Shown: piece by piece, positions 44,627-57,329 of the stretch
Layout: each line of letters starts with the position of its first letter
How positions within the stretch are numbered: the stretch's first letter is position 1
Origin: Muraenolepis orangiensis
Lineage: Eukaryota > Chordata > Actinopteri > Gadiformes > Muraenolepididae
Assembly: GCA_027704905.1 (NCBI GenBank)
Contig: CM051005.1
Span: 26,946,682 to 27,010,681 of the forward strand
Reading direction: 5' to 3'
Length of the DNA stretch: 64,000 bases
Notes under the pieces: model-generated
What the model was told of the DNA's origin: nothing
Database searches by the model: none
The model's input: only the letters and a program-made list of their open reading frames with translations
Translations under genes and position numbers: made by a program

Positions 44627-45826
44627 TCGACCAAATACTGGAAACCCCGGCCCCGCCGGCGAATGTCCAGGATCTTCTTCACCGTGTAAGCAGGATGGTC
44701 GTCGATAATCCGGGGGGGTGGGGGGGATTCGGTGGGGGGGCATAACGGGCTGGTTTGAGCAGGGACACATGGAACGTAGGGTGCAACTTCAGGGCCGGGG
44801 GCAATTTTAGCCTTACCGAGACCGGGTTGATGACTTTGTCCACGACGTAGGGCCCAACGTACCGGGGTGCCAACTTTCGGGACTGGACCTGTAGTGGCAG
44901 GTCCCGGGAGGAGAGCCACACCTTCTGCCCAGGTCGGTAGGCAACGTTGTTGTTGATGTTGCGACAGCCGGGACCGTAGGTGAGGGTGAAGTTGAACCTC
45001 CCAAGGAACAACGCCCACCGCGCTTGTCGGGAGTTGAGCCTTCTGGCGGAACGGAGGTAAGCTAAATTCTTATGGTCCGTCCAGACCACAAACGGTTGCT
45101 CCGCCCCCTCCAGCCAGTGCCTCCACTCCTCCAAGGCCAGGACCACCGGCAGGAGCTCCCGATTCCCCACATCGTAGTTTCACTCCGCGGGTGAGAGCCG
45201 TTTGGAGAAGAACGCACATGGGTGAGACTTCTGGTCCCCAGAGGATCGTTGGGACAGGACGGCCCCAACGCCAGAGTCAGATACGTCCACCTCCACCACA
45301 AATGTGTTTGAAGGGTCTGGATGCCTCAGGACTGGTGTGGAGGTGAACAGGCGCTTGAGGCGCCGTTGTTTGCTGAGCACCTCCCCGATATCTTCGTAAA
45401 CGTGGGGGACGGAGGACAGATCGGGAAGGCTCGGAACCGGGCCGGTGGGGGAATTGCTTGGGGCTAGGGCGGACCGAAGGCAGTGGGAATGGCAGAACAC
45501 ACTCCAGCTGATCACGGAACCTGAGGACCAGTTGATGTGTGGGTTGTGAGTCGCCAGCCACGGCCGACCCAATACCACTGGGGTGTGGGGCGAGGGGATC
45601 ACATGGAAGTGGATACTCTCCCTATGATTCCCTGACAACACCAACGTGAGGGGTGATCCTGGCCAGAGGCTTGCCGTCCAGTGCGTTCACGTTGAGAGTT
45701 GGCTGTAGGAGCTCGGTGGGGATACCGGCCTGTGCGACTAGGGAGGCGTCGATAAAACTGGCATCAGCCCCCGAGTCCACTAACACGCACAACGGTAGCG
45801 CCTCCTTGGACCACAGGAGACGTGCC
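44627..45826 (-). pseudogene. Gypsy pol remnant (protease end, RNase H, integrase C-terminus)
   Basis: In order of translation: protease-region end with HVIPSPHTPVVLGRPWLATHNP (about 45540-45610); a jump over the RT to the RNase H start (FVVEVDVSDSGVGAVLSQRS, about 45235-45305); RNase H (ELLPVVLALEEWRHWLEGAE, DHKNLAYL, ALFLGRFNFTLTYGPG, about 44990-45165); a jump over the integrase core to the integrase C-terminus (GQKVWLSSRDLPL, KLAPRYVGPY, about 44820-44940) and a chromodomain-like end (about 44640-44700). The RT core and the integrase catalytic core are deleted and the frames are broken. Confidence 0.82.
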
Positions 45827-46628
45827 TCAAAATGGGAGTTCGACGTCGGAACCGTTATGGCTCCTCAGGGACCCCGCCGTCACTAAGGGGCCTGCTCCAA
45901 AAAGGACAGGTAGAGCAGGAATGTTCCACTCTCCGCTGTCACTCCTGATGGGATAAGCGCAACCGGTCCAGTTGCATCGACTCCGCGACGAGAGAAATGG
46001 GCCTGGCGTAGCCCCTCCCACCCACAAGATGAGGAAAAACCGGGGCCGCCCCCACACTGAGCCGCTAGGTCCGACACCTGGATGGCCAATTGAATCGCCT
46101 CATCCAGCGTTCCCGTCTCACCCCGGAGCGCCACCTCTCTGCCCAGCTCCCGATTGAGTCCGCTCTGAAAGGCGGATAGGAGAGCATCGTCGTTCCAACC
46201 GGACTCCAGAGTTTACCGGCGAAACCGGCCGATGTACTCCCGTAAGCCGAGATCCCCTTGTCTCAACTGCAGCAGGAGTTGTCCAGCCTGTGGACCTCAT
46301 AAGGGGTGGTAAAAGACCCGCTTCAGCTCTGCAGCGAGAGCCTTAAAAGATAGGGTAACGGGAGAGCCCTGCTCATAGAGAGCGTTAAACATCAGTTAAC
46401 CACGAACGCAACTCTCGCTGCCTCGCCTCCATAACGGGACGGTTGCGCTTGGAACGTGAGGTGGCATTGAACCAGGAACTCACGGCACTTGTTTGGATCC
46501 CCGGAATACTTTGCCGGAGCTGGGAGATGGGGCTCCACCAGTCCCGACCGCTGTTGCTCCAGTTGTCCAACACGATTGCTTAGGGTAGTGATCGCGTGCT
46601 TCATCTGGTCGAGGTCGCCGGGGTCCAT
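45827..46628 (-). pseudogene. Gypsy gag remnant
   Basis: Starts at MDPGDLDQMKHAITTLSNRV (ATG at 46628), only 16 bp from the LTR. The capsid part appears in several frames (KYSGDPNKCREFLVQCHL, about 46480-46520). No zinc knuckle is seen in frame. Confidence 0.75.
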
Positions 46629-46644
46629 GTTGGCTAGATTGTTC

Positions 46645-47136
46645 TGTTACAACGAGTTGTGTTGGTAGGACCCAGAACGCAGACCAAAGACCATTGAAGG
46701 GATAACGGGAGGCTTTATTAATGGAAGTACAACCAAAGAGTGATCGGGGACAGGCCAGGGGTCTGGATAACGGGAAGTCGATCAGCGGAGTACCGACAGG
46801 TAGTAGACAGGCGCGTGGTCCGGGACGGGCGAGGGGTCTGGATACCGGGAGGTTGATCAGCGGAGTACCGACAGGTAGTAGACAGGCGAATGGTCCGGGA
46901 CGGGTGAGGAGTCTGGATACTGGGAGGTCGAAGTAGCGACAGGTAGTAGACAGGTAAGTATAATTACCGGAAGGCTGGTACGGTGTCATCCAGGGAGTAC
47001 AACATACGATCTAGCAACGAAGTCAAGAGACGCAATGGTATATATACCCCCAGGTGAGGTGATTAACCTAATCATAATTGCTGACAGGTGCGTGGGTGCG
47101 CCACCAAAGCCCGCACCTTGGCCACGCCCCCTGTCA
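46645..47136 (-). repeat. Gypsy 5' LTR (492 bp) with internal direct repeats
   Basis: Plus-strand ends tgttacaacg and cccctgtca. On the minus strand there is a TATATATA element (about 47039) and AATAAAG (about 46715). Within it, a unit of about 76 bp (gatcagcggagtaccgacag and flanks) is present two to three times (46780, 46855, partial at 46930). Confidence 0.8.
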
Positions 47137-47141
47137 CCCAC

Positions 47142-47195
47142 CTTAATTTCCCTCGGGATAAATAAAGTTATCTGAATCTGAATCTGAATCTAACC
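47142..47195 (+). mobile_element. LINE 3' tail fragment
   Basis: Short match to the end of the Rex1-like LINE (ccctcgggataaataaag then repeats of tctgaa), with no coding part. Confidence 0.7.
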
Positions 47196-48900
47196 GTGAC
47201 AGTTATGCCGACTTTTCTTGGCTTGTTTGAAGGTGAGTGGTGATGAACAAATGACGAAGCTGCCAGTGCCTCGAGTTTACAGCTAATTAACCAAAAGTCA
47301 AAAACAAAAGTTAACTAAGGTACTAGCTAATGGATAAGTTAGCTCAAAGTTTAGCTAAGGCAATTTATCATGGGCATACAGGCTAATTTACTGTACTTAA
47401 GGGGAGACTTTACAGGTGAAAAAAATGTGTATCTAATAACGTCATCACAATCGCCACATTGATATGCAAATTAGGCGTTGACTAGGCCTAATTAAAATGC
47501 GCTCATTTGCATGCATTTACCAAGGCATTGCAGGTGAAAAGACAAAACATATTACCTCACAACTTCCCCAGATAGTTACTTACGTTAAGTCAGTATTTTC
47601 CCCTGAAATGTTATGTTTAAATATGCAGATTAGCTTTAAATATATATCTGACCGACACAAGCCCAGGGCTTACTTTATTTATACAGCGCCACCTCCTGTG
47701 TAGGAGGAGTCAAACCCTTAATATGAGCTTGTGAGGAATTAAATATACATAGCCAATGTTTCCCCACTAGAAGGTGTTCAAATGAATGAGAGGAAAAGAC
47801 TGTATACCAAAAGTAAATGGTTTAGTCTCACGGGGTTCTATTAAACATGGGCATGGCCCAGCACAGAGGTGACAGACCACACACCCATAATCACATGGAC
47901 TGAACACGTTCAAAATAACCAAGACAAAACAAATGAAAGATGAGCACCACACGTCTAAGAGGGCACTCAACAAAAGACACACACAATGCACACCTAAAGC
48001 ACACAAAACAATGCACACATAAGACACGCAGCACAATGCACATATAAGACACGCAGCACAATGCACACAAAGCACACAGAATAATGTCCCGTCTAACTAA
48101 TGATCTAAGCGGTATGCGTCGTCACAATAACCATTTAGTATGGGAAAAACAGTGATGCAAGAGATGCCTGAAACAAAAATACATAAACTTACTATCTAAT
48201 ACACAAACACATTTAGATTTAATACACAACAATTCATATACATTTCCCTTTTACCCAAACAAACGGTTTTCCTTTAATAAACATGAATTTTACCTTGTTA
48301 AAACTCAGTTAAAACACTGGACACATTTGTTGCAAGTCCGTCCCTCTTGCTCTATCGCCTTAAGCACAAAGCACAATACTTGTAAGTACTGTGGAAGGAT
48401 ACTGGACTAGATATAAAAATGGAAAAACGGTGCATCAAGCTATAAAAGATAAATAATTAGAACGTCATCCTGCTTACCGATTACGTCTTTCACCGCCGGC
48501 AACCACAAACCACTAGGCAATCAGTTCAACCTGCGTTTGCCAGGTGAGTAATTTAAATACACAGAACATGGAAGTACAGGGCGGCGCCAACCACCTGTCT
48601 TTGGCCTGTCACGTGAACCAGGAGCTGTCAGGAAACCCACTCCCACACGTCACCTATAGATGAATTCAGACAGGGGTAGTAAAACGAACACCATTTTGTT
48701 TTTTGGAAGTTTTCTTTCCATTAGAGTGAAAGAAAACATCAGCAAAATAGACCAAAACAACAAATAGTAGTACAGAAAAAACGATATTTTTTGCCTGTAA
48801 TGTCTTGCCTTAAACAGTAACTTCATAATTTTGATTGTTGGCTGCTCATTTAATAACAATTAATTTGACTAGTTTGGTGTATGCTGATAGATCTTAATCA
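47196..48900. other. Unassigned stretch, no gene seen
   Basis: About 1.7 kb without recognised families. It contains an octamer-like atttgcatgc (47503), a patch of repeated gcacacaa/acacgcagcacaat units of about 24-26 bp (47975-48085), and no frame longer than about 100 codons. Confidence 0.35.
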
Positions 48901-49129
48901 TTACATGATACAGAGACCCACCCTCATATGTGAAAGGAGGAAATTGTAGTTACACTGAAACTAAGTCCTGAAAAGGAAAGAGAAGGAGCGCCAGCAAACA
49001 GCCAAGAGTTGAATATCTCTAAATGCATGGTTAAAACCAAGTACCAGCAGCAACACACAAGAGAGAACAGATCATTCAAATGTTGAAAGTGTTACACCTG
49101 AGAAAGCAGTAGAGATCTCACAAGCAACA
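48901..49129. other. Upstream part of the hAT remnant, unresolved
   Basis: Purine-rich, coding-like composition. It may belong to the transposon, but no terminal inverted repeat was found. Confidence 0.3.
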
Positions 49130-50789
49130 ATGGAGAGACAGGAGGAGGCTTTAGAGGCAACACCTGACACAGAGCCGAAAGATGATCAGGAAATCACTGT
49201 CAGTGTGGAAGAGGAAGAGGCCACAGGAGGGGAAACGGTGGATAATGTTGAGTTTGAGAAAGCTATAGAAGAGGTTGATGTTGAGGAAACTGTGAGTAGT
49301 GTAGAAGAGGTCATATCAAAAATTGCATCCTTAAAGTATCCAACAGATCCCGTCCACAACCAAGCTTTTGATCTCAAATGTAATGCCAGCTATGGGAAAA
49401 TGTGTGTTGCTAGAGGACCATGCCAACCTGTCCTTAGATTTCCCAAAAATACCGAAGGCCGATCATTTCAAAAGATGTGGTATGAAATTAAGCCATGGTT
49501 GGAGTATTAACCCGAAAAGGACAGTATGTACTTTTTCAGTAACAAGAGTGCTTGGAGAGTGGCTGGTGTAAACAACTGGAAAAGGGACTTGAAAAAAATG
49601 CAAGAACATGCCGATTCAGAGGCCCACTTAACAAGCATGGTGCGATGGAACACATACAAAAAGAGTGCTTTACAAGCAGCTTTTGAGGTATCAGATGTTC
49701 AAGGAAAGGTATCAGATGTTCAAACAAAGAAACAGAGAAATGTTTACCCAATTAATTGACATAACTTTATATCTTGCACGACAGGGGAAGGCTTTCAGGG
49801 GTGATGACAAGTCTGCCACAAGCTCAAACCAGGGCAACTTCCTTGAACTTGTTAAAATGTTGAGCCAGTACGATAGTGTACTCCGGCTACATTTGGATAA
49901 TGTAATGTTGGAAAATGGGTAAGAGGAGATGTCAAGTTTCACTCCTCTCAAACAGAACACTAAATTATATCATAAAAGCCCTCGTCACATTCACAAAAAT
50001 AGAGATAAGGAAAGAAATAGAGGAGGCTGATATATATTCAGTACTCATAGATGAAACCACTGATGTATCTCAGCAGGTCTCTTTTGTCATGCGTTATGTG
50101 TATGAAATGGAAGTCAAGGAGCGCTTCCTCCAGGTCTGCAATGTGTCAAAAACAACAGGTGAGGAGATGGAGAAAACAGTTCTTGACTTGCTAAAGAACA
50201 ATGACCTACAGATCCAAAAATGCCAAACTATGGCATTGCCAAACTCACTGCTTACATTTGGTCTTAGTTGAAAGTGCAAAATCAAGCCTCCACTTCATTA
50301 CTTTTTTCAACCTGGTAGATAAGCTCTATGTGTTTTTTTACCAGCTCTACAAAAAGACAGACTGAAAGACAGAAAAAAGACTGCACTTGTGAACTATCCT
50401 ATTTGTGGATAGGCAAAGATGCAATGGGTCCTGACTCCCTTGAAGCTGTTCACATGCTTTGTGAGTTTTATGGAGGAGAGGAGCAGAAGTTGAAAACAGA
50501 GCTCACGGTTTTTCATGCCTCTTTCCCAAACACATGCACCATGAAGGGGATATTAAAAACACTAAGAGACAACAGTGGAAAGAATATCTTTCCAACTCTT
50601 GTGGAAATGATAAGAACCTATGCAACAATTCCAGTGTCAACAGCAACAGTGGAGAGGTCCTTCTCTAAGCTCAAGCTGGTGAAAGACACACTCAGAAGCC
50701 AATGCACAGAAGAGAGGCTTTCTGATCTCCTCTTCGCTATTGAGAAGGACATCCACAGTTGTATCCACAGTGAAGTAATAAACATCTAA
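49130..50789 (+). pseudogene. hAT transposase (ZMYM1-like), broken
   Basis: Fragments in several frames, in the right order. First, an acidic N-terminal region (49130-49330) and a TTF-type zinc-finger part (ARGPCQPVLRFPKN, GRSFQKMWYEIKPWLEY, 49410-49510). Next, the second half of that finger region (NNWKRDLKKMQEHADSEAHL, 49573-49640). Then the N-terminal catalytic region (LARQGKAFRGDD, QGNFLELVKMLSQYD, 49770-49880; LIDETTDVSQQVSF, 50048-50090). Finally the hAT dimerisation domain (TYATIPVSTATVERSFSKLK, 50617-50680). The middle of the catalytic domain is missing between about 50270 and 50400. The family is known both as transposases and as host ZMYM1-type proteins. Several frameshifts and the deletion make this a dead transposon copy. 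Confidence 0.82.
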
Positions 50790-51363
50790 TGGGACATGTC
50801 CCCCAGAAGGTTGCTGCTGTAAGGGAGGAAGGAGAGACAACAAGTGAAGACACGAAAAAAGACAACTTCCAAATGCAAAGAAAGATACAAGGCACAAAGA
50901 AAGTTAGTAACAAAATAAGTTAATAACTAAATATTTAATTTCAGAGTTCAAGACCTTGTTTGTAATCATTTCAGTAAAGTTGCAGTATTTTTGCATGTTC
51001 TTAATAAATATTTTTGCACCGTTTTTTCAGCATTTTCGATTTGTTTTGTCCAATTAAATTAACTAAATGAGTAGGAGATGAGAGCAAAATGCACTAGCGT
51101 AATTGTTGCAACTAAACTTAGGCCTACTTGTAGTTTGGAGTGTAGGTTGGTTTGCGTATTTTATGTAGAGAACAGCCCTTTTCAGTTTTGTGTGAAGATT
51201 TTTGTTGATTTTCAAGTGTTATTTATTTGAATACCACAAAAATCATTCAAAGGACTTATTGTTGTGCTAAAATAAACTAATTAATATAGCAATGTCTGTG
51301 CACGACCCTGATGGGTGTGCATGTGTGCATGTGTGCATTTGCATGTGTGTGTGTGCACGTATC

Positions 51364-51370
<7 letters not shown>
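50790..51370. other. hAT 3' flank and unassigned DNA
   Basis: AT-rich, with AATAAA at 51004. No clear terminal repeat for the hAT copy. Confidence 0.35.

Positions 51371-51438
<68 letters not shown>
51371..51438. repeat. (TG)n microsatellite
   Basis: About 68 bp of TG repeat. Confidence 0.98.
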
Positions 51439-51439
<1 letters not shown>

Positions 51440-51588
51440 GGTTCCGTGAATGGAAAGGGGTGGAGCTCCTTCCTCCCCCGTCCCGAGCGGCACCGCCCTT
51501 GATCCGACAGATGAGCCACCTTCACAGATCGCTTTTAGCCCCGCTATTGGTTAGCCAGGCGCCAGCAGGGGAATGCCTTAAAGTTGCG

Positions 51589-51591
<3 letters not shown>

Positions 51592-51638
<47 letters not shown>
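51592..51638. repeat. (CA)n microsatellite
   Basis: About 46 bp of CA repeat. Confidence 0.98.
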
Positions 51639-51641
<3 letters not shown>

Positions 51642-51769
51642 CACGTACTGCTAATTTAGGCATGAGAAAAAGTTGTGTCGTGACTCTTGGCAAGGTTTAT
51701 ATCCACGGATGATCCTTTTAAGACCTCAATTTTTACCAGCGCATGCCGGTGAAGGTTAGCGTGAGGTTA

Positions 51770-51777
51770 GCGTGAGG
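51770..51777. repeat. 8-bp target duplication, left
   Basis: GCGTGAGG, identical to 52241-52248, directly flanking the hAT derivative. Confidence 0.85.
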
Positions 51778-52240
51778 TAGTGTCGGGCCGTGCATTTCAC
51801 ACCTAGGCCTTCAGTGATGTCCTACACAGTCCTACCTGAATTATTCCACCTCTTAATACCATCATTATGACGCCATGGCCATAGACAGAAACGCAGTATA
51901 ACCGGGCGTTGCATCACCTTAACATAGTCAAGTGCAACAGAGTTATATTTATATTTCTGAAGCATTTATAATCAATCAATCCGCATTTACAATTAAGAGT
52001 GTTAAACTACCAGCTTTAAGATCGCTTGGATACTGTCAAAACTTAAAAATAAAAGGCGCTTTTAAGGGATTAGTCTACAAAGTTTTATTAAGTCCACCAA
52101 AAGTATGTGAGCTTTAACAAGTTTGTTCACTAAACAGCGCATTGGGTGCAAATATGATTGGATAAAAGCTCTAACATAAAGGCCAGCCCTCCAAATAGGC
52201 CAGCAGAGAAGGCCTTGCTTGCCGTGACGGCCCAACACTG
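51778..52240 (+). mobile_element. Non-autonomous hAT element (463 bp)
   Basis: Terminal inverted repeats are TAGTGTCGGGCCGT at the left and CAGTGTTGGGCCGT (reverse complement of the right end), and the element is flanked by the 8-bp duplication GCGTGAGG. These are hAT superfamily features. The body matches the longer element at 1-893 in opposite orientation, but about 370 bp and a further terminal-proximal part are missing, so it is a deletion derivative. It has no coding capacity. Confidence 0.9.
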
Positions 52241-52248
52241 GCGTGAGG
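52241..52248. repeat. 8-bp target duplication, right
   Basis: GCGTGAGG, the partner of 51770-51777. The locus itself has a gcgtgaggtta repeat, so part of the match may predate insertion. Confidence 0.8.
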
Positions 52249-53155
52249 TTAGCGTGAGGTTAGCCGCTGATAAAAACGCTAATTTTGGAGCACTACACCA
52301 AACATCTCATGTGCTAAATAATATAGATGTAGATAGAGAAGATATACTTCTTCATCTAAATGATATCTTAAAGTAGAACATCAGGTGTCTCTACACTTAG
52401 CTGTGCTACAAATCACGCAGAACAAAGCTAAAGAAACAGTGCTTGCCTGAGACCATGAAAACCCCTGATTGGTGTGAGTCCGAGGGCTATAAATGAACTG
52501 GTTACGTGACTAAGGTGTTTGGTAATTGGCTTTAGCTGCCAGCTTGTTTTGTATTCATGTTTTATACGTGTGTATGTCCAGTGTGGCTGTTATTAGTAGC
52601 CATAAAATTCAATGACTACACATAATGCTTCCTACCCCCCCCCCCATGAAGGCGTGGACCGGCGAGAGTGAACACGCTTCAGCTGAGACTCAGCAGTAAG
52701 TAAGTGTGGTTGTTTTTATTGAGTTTTTTATTAAATGTACACGCCGTCACCCCTCAAGCAAGTTTTACATAGGGGGGGGGGATGGAACAAGACATCGCAC
52801 TTTTATTGATGTGCACCCCCAACCCCCCCTTTTAAAACATTATAATGTAGTTATCGGGAAAAATATAAGCTGTTTATCCTGGGATGTGATGACTGCGCTG
52901 TCTGGGGTCATTAGGCAGATGCCTGAGATCCACTGATCACTTAAAGAGGAGGAGGAGGGGCAACGCACAGAGAATAAATGGAAATATATTTAAGATAAAT
53001 CAGATGCAAGGCCCCGACGAAAAAACAAAAGCTACATTTGACGTCAGTCATGTGGCGGAGGAAACGCCAAAATATAGGCTCCGCCTTTTTTTGGGGGGGG
53101 GGGGAATTATAAATGACACACTTGAGTGAAAGCGGGTAGCGCCTATTGATCGGGG
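52249..53155. other. Unassigned stretch, no gene seen
   Basis: A 38-codon open tail (to a TAG ending at 52376) next to the hAT element has plain composition but resembles no family known to me. C- and G-runs lie at 52636-52646, 52771-52780 and 53093-53104. Confidence 0.35.
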
Positions 53156-53157
53156 GG

Positions 53158-53159
<2 letters not shown>

Positions 53160-53247
<88 letters not shown>
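53160..53247. repeat. (GA)n microsatellite
   Basis: About 88 bp of pure GA repeat. Confidence 0.98.
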
Positions 53248-53250
<3 letters not shown>

Positions 53251-53641
53251 GGCCTCACCGCTCGCCGCTCACCGCCTTTGGGGTACCTGACCAAAATGGA
53301 CACGCCAGGCCCACCGGGGCTCCGTCACAGAGAGAAAAAAACGTCTGCGTGTGCGTGTGTGGGAGAGAAAAGTGTGATCCACCATCCGAGGGGCTATGGT
53401 GGTCGAGGGGGGAGGTTCTCCTTGAGCTCGTCTCAGACGCCCTTGACCTCCTGATGGTTTCCACGAGCTCCATCACCAAAGACACAGCCGGGCTCACGCT
53501 CTCTACAGCGGTCCAGAGAGTTGTGCTCATTGTATAATTGGATGTACCAAACAAGATGACAATGCACTTTTTTTAATTCACTTCATGACCCACATTTATT
53601 TTGAGATAAGACCCACGTGATGTTTTAGCATTAGGCGCTAG
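53248..53641. other. Unassigned stretch, no gene seen
   Basis: Frames of about 60-100 codons exist on both strands, but none shows a known motif. Confidence 0.35.
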
Positions 53642-54355
53642 ACAAGGGATGGGCTAATGGCGGCCCGCATGTGGCCCCCACCTCCTGTTTGTGCGGCCCT
53701 CAGATCTATTTAGAAACAAAAAAAAAGAGCACAGCTCTCTGTGGGTTAGCTCGCTAGCAAGAAGAAGGTGTCTGATGAAAATCATGTTTTTCAAGAAAAG
53801 TGAGAGACAGAATATCTTTTCCCTGAATTCTGGGGCAAACCACAATGTTTAGTATGTTTGCAGACCGTTTCTGTAATGAAAGTAAGCAACTTGAGCCGCC
53901 ACTACAACACCTCACACAAGGAAAAATATGACAAGTACACCGGGGCCGGCGGAGCGGCGATCCCAGCGGAAACCGAAAAGGGAAAGTACAAAATCAACAT
54001 TGCTTTTTCACCCAGGCCACGAATGTGTCCAAGAATCAAGTCTGAATCCCTCATATGCTGACTCACTGGCGCGTGCCAAAGCAAAGAAGCCACTGCCAGA
54101 AGGAGAGGAACGCTGAAACGGTGTCCCTCTCCTGACGCACAGTGACTCGCAGAAATTGTGACCTTCAAAGTCACGTGGAGGGAATGACCATGTTCCCTGA
54201 AAGATTGAAAAATGTCAATGAAGATGTCAGACTTAGTGTATTTGTTTATAATGACATACAATACATGAAATTTGTGTGTTGTGTGTTACAAGTGAACATG
54301 TGGCCCCCTGGTGGCCAGTACATAAATGATGTGGCCCCAACCACCATCCAAGGTG
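53642..54355 (+). mobile_element. Charlie-like hAT remnant
   Basis: It starts with a terminus of the type caagggatgggctaatggcg, typical of Charlie-like hAT ends (cagnggtgggcaa-style), followed by gcggcccgcatgtggcc. An internal coding remnant (53858-53930) reads KVSNLSRHYNTSHKEKYD, the second half of the N-terminal zinc finger of GTF2IRD2/ZBED5-type transposases, and continues in broken frames to about 54170 (SLARAKAKKPLPEGEE). The right end near 54355 (accatccaagg) is a weak inverted match. No target duplication was found. Confidence 0.65.
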
Positions 54356-54405
54356 CCAATCCCTGCCCCCTCCCCCTGGGGGGGGGGGGGGGGGGGCGTG
54401 GGGTG

Positions 54406-54930
<525 letters not shown>

Positions 54931-55056
54931 CCCGGGATTATCCGTCCTCCTCCCACTGCGTGGCCAAATCCTGCTCAAGCATCTGTTCTCAAAGCACAGC
55001 TTAGTCAGCGCTTAATGGAGGGTCCTGGCATTCACACCGTCCGTATGTGTGTGAAC

Positions 55057-55058
<2 letters not shown>

Positions 55059-55113
<55 letters not shown>
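55059..55113. repeat. (GA)n microsatellite
   Basis: About 54 bp of GA repeat. Confidence 0.97.
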
Positions 55114-55116
<3 letters not shown>

Positions 55117-55209
55117 CAAGATAATCGTCCCTCCGTACCAAAGTGTACTGCCGCTTATTACCACATCAACACTCACCTTCATCTCATTTACTGGGCCAAA
55201 TGAGTATTA

Positions 55210-55432
55210 TGCCTCCTCTCTACCTCCTCTCCTCCTCCCTCCCCATCCACCCATCCTTCCCTCCCTCCCTTTCTCTCACACTCCCTCTCTCTCTACTTTC
55301 CTTCACTGTCTCCCCCCCATCTCCCTCTCCCTCGCTGTCTCCCCCCTCTCTTCCTCACTGTCTCCTCTCTCTCTCTCTCTCTCACTCATTGTCTCCTCGC
55401 TATCTCTCTCTCCCTCTCTCTCTGTTGCCAGG
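55210..55432. repeat. Pyrimidine-rich tract
   Basis: Impure CT/CCT repeats of about 220 bp. Confidence 0.9.
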
Positions 55433-56989
55433 CCTTTGATTTTGTATCCTAACAGACAGATACAACAATACTGGAGAGACTCCATCAGCTCCAGGTGCAT
55501 CATTGAGAAAATATATCCGCTTCACTATTATGACTCTTTAGTGTTATACTTTTTTGTACGATTATCTCAAATCAACAATCAAAGTGCCTCGTTCAATGAG
55601 TTTATTTCTACTAAGGAACATCCATAACAAACATCTATATATATATATAGAGAGAAAATTATCACAATCTTAACTAAATAGGGAACCACTTTTTAAAATA
55701 TATATGTAACACCTGTGTGTATAATGGACTTATGACCACTACCATATAAAGGTATTAATCCTGGACTAATAATCGTTAAGGTTCGGCTACTGGAGCATTT
55801 AAGAGTAACCAATGATGAGACAAGACAGGTATGTATGAATTAGAGAAGCACCGGCTTGTATTTAGAAAAATAGAAATAAAGGGAATGGTACCAAAATACA
55901 CATACAACAGACATAGACAAAATACAATGAGCTCAGTAAGTAACAAATGTGACTTGTAGTCACCACTTGACATCAGTGATGTAATCACTGTAAATTTCAC
56001 TTTGTTTAAACCCTTTAAATATTTTGAGTGAAATAACCTTTAAGTTTAGGATTTGAATCCTACGGGTTTTAATCTATGGGTGCACCCTGGTAAGTATCTT
56101 TTTTAGTTAATATCTTCTTAACTGTAGATATCTTTTAAACTGTAGATATCTTTTAATTGTAAATATCATTTTTAACTGTATGGTAAGTATGAATATTATG
56201 AACTATGGATCCATGAACTCTTAATCCCAATACAGCATGAAATCACAATCACCTTCAAGTCAATCCACAATAACACACATCAATCCCCAGTCAATAAACC
56301 CAACATGAACCACAGATGGATGTATGTGAGTGAGTCCAATGACAGTCCAACTACACTGTGGAGTGTAGTATTATGGGATGGATATTGTGCAGAGTTCCGA
56401 GTTTTTTGTCAAGTTCAGTTCTATCCTACCTTACTGATAGAACCACAGATTCAGTGCAGAGTGAGTCTCCAAGGAAAATCCAAAGATGGTCTTCGCATGC
56501 AATCTCCTGGATCAGTAGCTCGCCATCCTTGGCAGACCTAGACTCTGGCCTCATCCAAAAAACCTGACCTGTATGACATGCATACAGGACCACATGAAAA
56601 ACTATAATTAACAATAATTTCACAATAAGGGTCTTTCAATAATTAAAATAAAATGACAATCTCTTTAGTAGTACAACAAACTTCTTATACTATTAAAATA
56701 AAATACATTCTCAAAATGAAAAATAAAATAAGATGCATTGTAATAAAGTGCTTTTCTCACCAATGGCATCCAAATAAAGTTCTCCTCTAATCACCAGGAC
56801 TGGTGCATACATACATACATATTTGTGCTTTATTTATTAATTTGGCCTGTAACTTCCTTGAAATATAAAGCAAAAATGTGGGGTTCTCAATTAGGTATAA
56901 ATATGTAAATTGGCAAAATAATTTACTTTGTTTGTTACCCATGACAAATTTCATATGATGTATGTGTAATGAATAAATGTGTGTGATGT
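55433..56989. other. Unassigned stretch, no gene seen
   Basis: About 1.5 kb of AT-rich DNA with a (TA)n at 55637-55650 and (CATA)n at 56807-56820. Frames are short and resemble nothing known. It could be decayed LTR-element DNA, but I cannot support that. Confidence 0.35.
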
Positions 56990-57329
56990 ATGATACCTAA
57001 AGCTAAAAACGAAATAACAACAAACTAACTAAACAAAACTAGTATAAACAAGATATAACTAAATGAACTCTAAATGAAATCTAAATGTATTGATAGATGA
57101 ATTGCACAATTTACAGTATTATTACAGTAATACGTAGGTATATACAATACACAATAATACATAAATAGCGTAAATTGGCAGTAATAAATACTAATAAATA
57201 ACTCAGATGAATACTGAAAAAGTGACATGTGAAAACTGAAAAGTGAAGTTGAATTTACAGTGCAAAATTACAGTGAAAGGAATTTACAGTGCGTTGACCA
57301 AAACAAATTATAATAACAGTGCGTTGGCC

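Larger units (their letters stand above)
44529..47136 (-). mobile_element. Ty3/gypsy retrotransposon, heavily internally deleted
   Basis: The minus-strand element has a full 5' LTR (46645-47136), broken gag and pol pieces, and a 3' LTR reduced to about 98 bp (44529-44626). Both LTR pieces share the first 85 or so bp (tgttacaacgagttgtgttg...). Only about 2.6 kb remains where a complete element would be about twice that size. Confidence 0.82.

Noticed and set aside
52158..52376. 72-codon frame crossing the hAT right end
   Set aside because: Its first part is transposon terminus, and the remaining 38 codons resemble nothing. No evidence of an exon.
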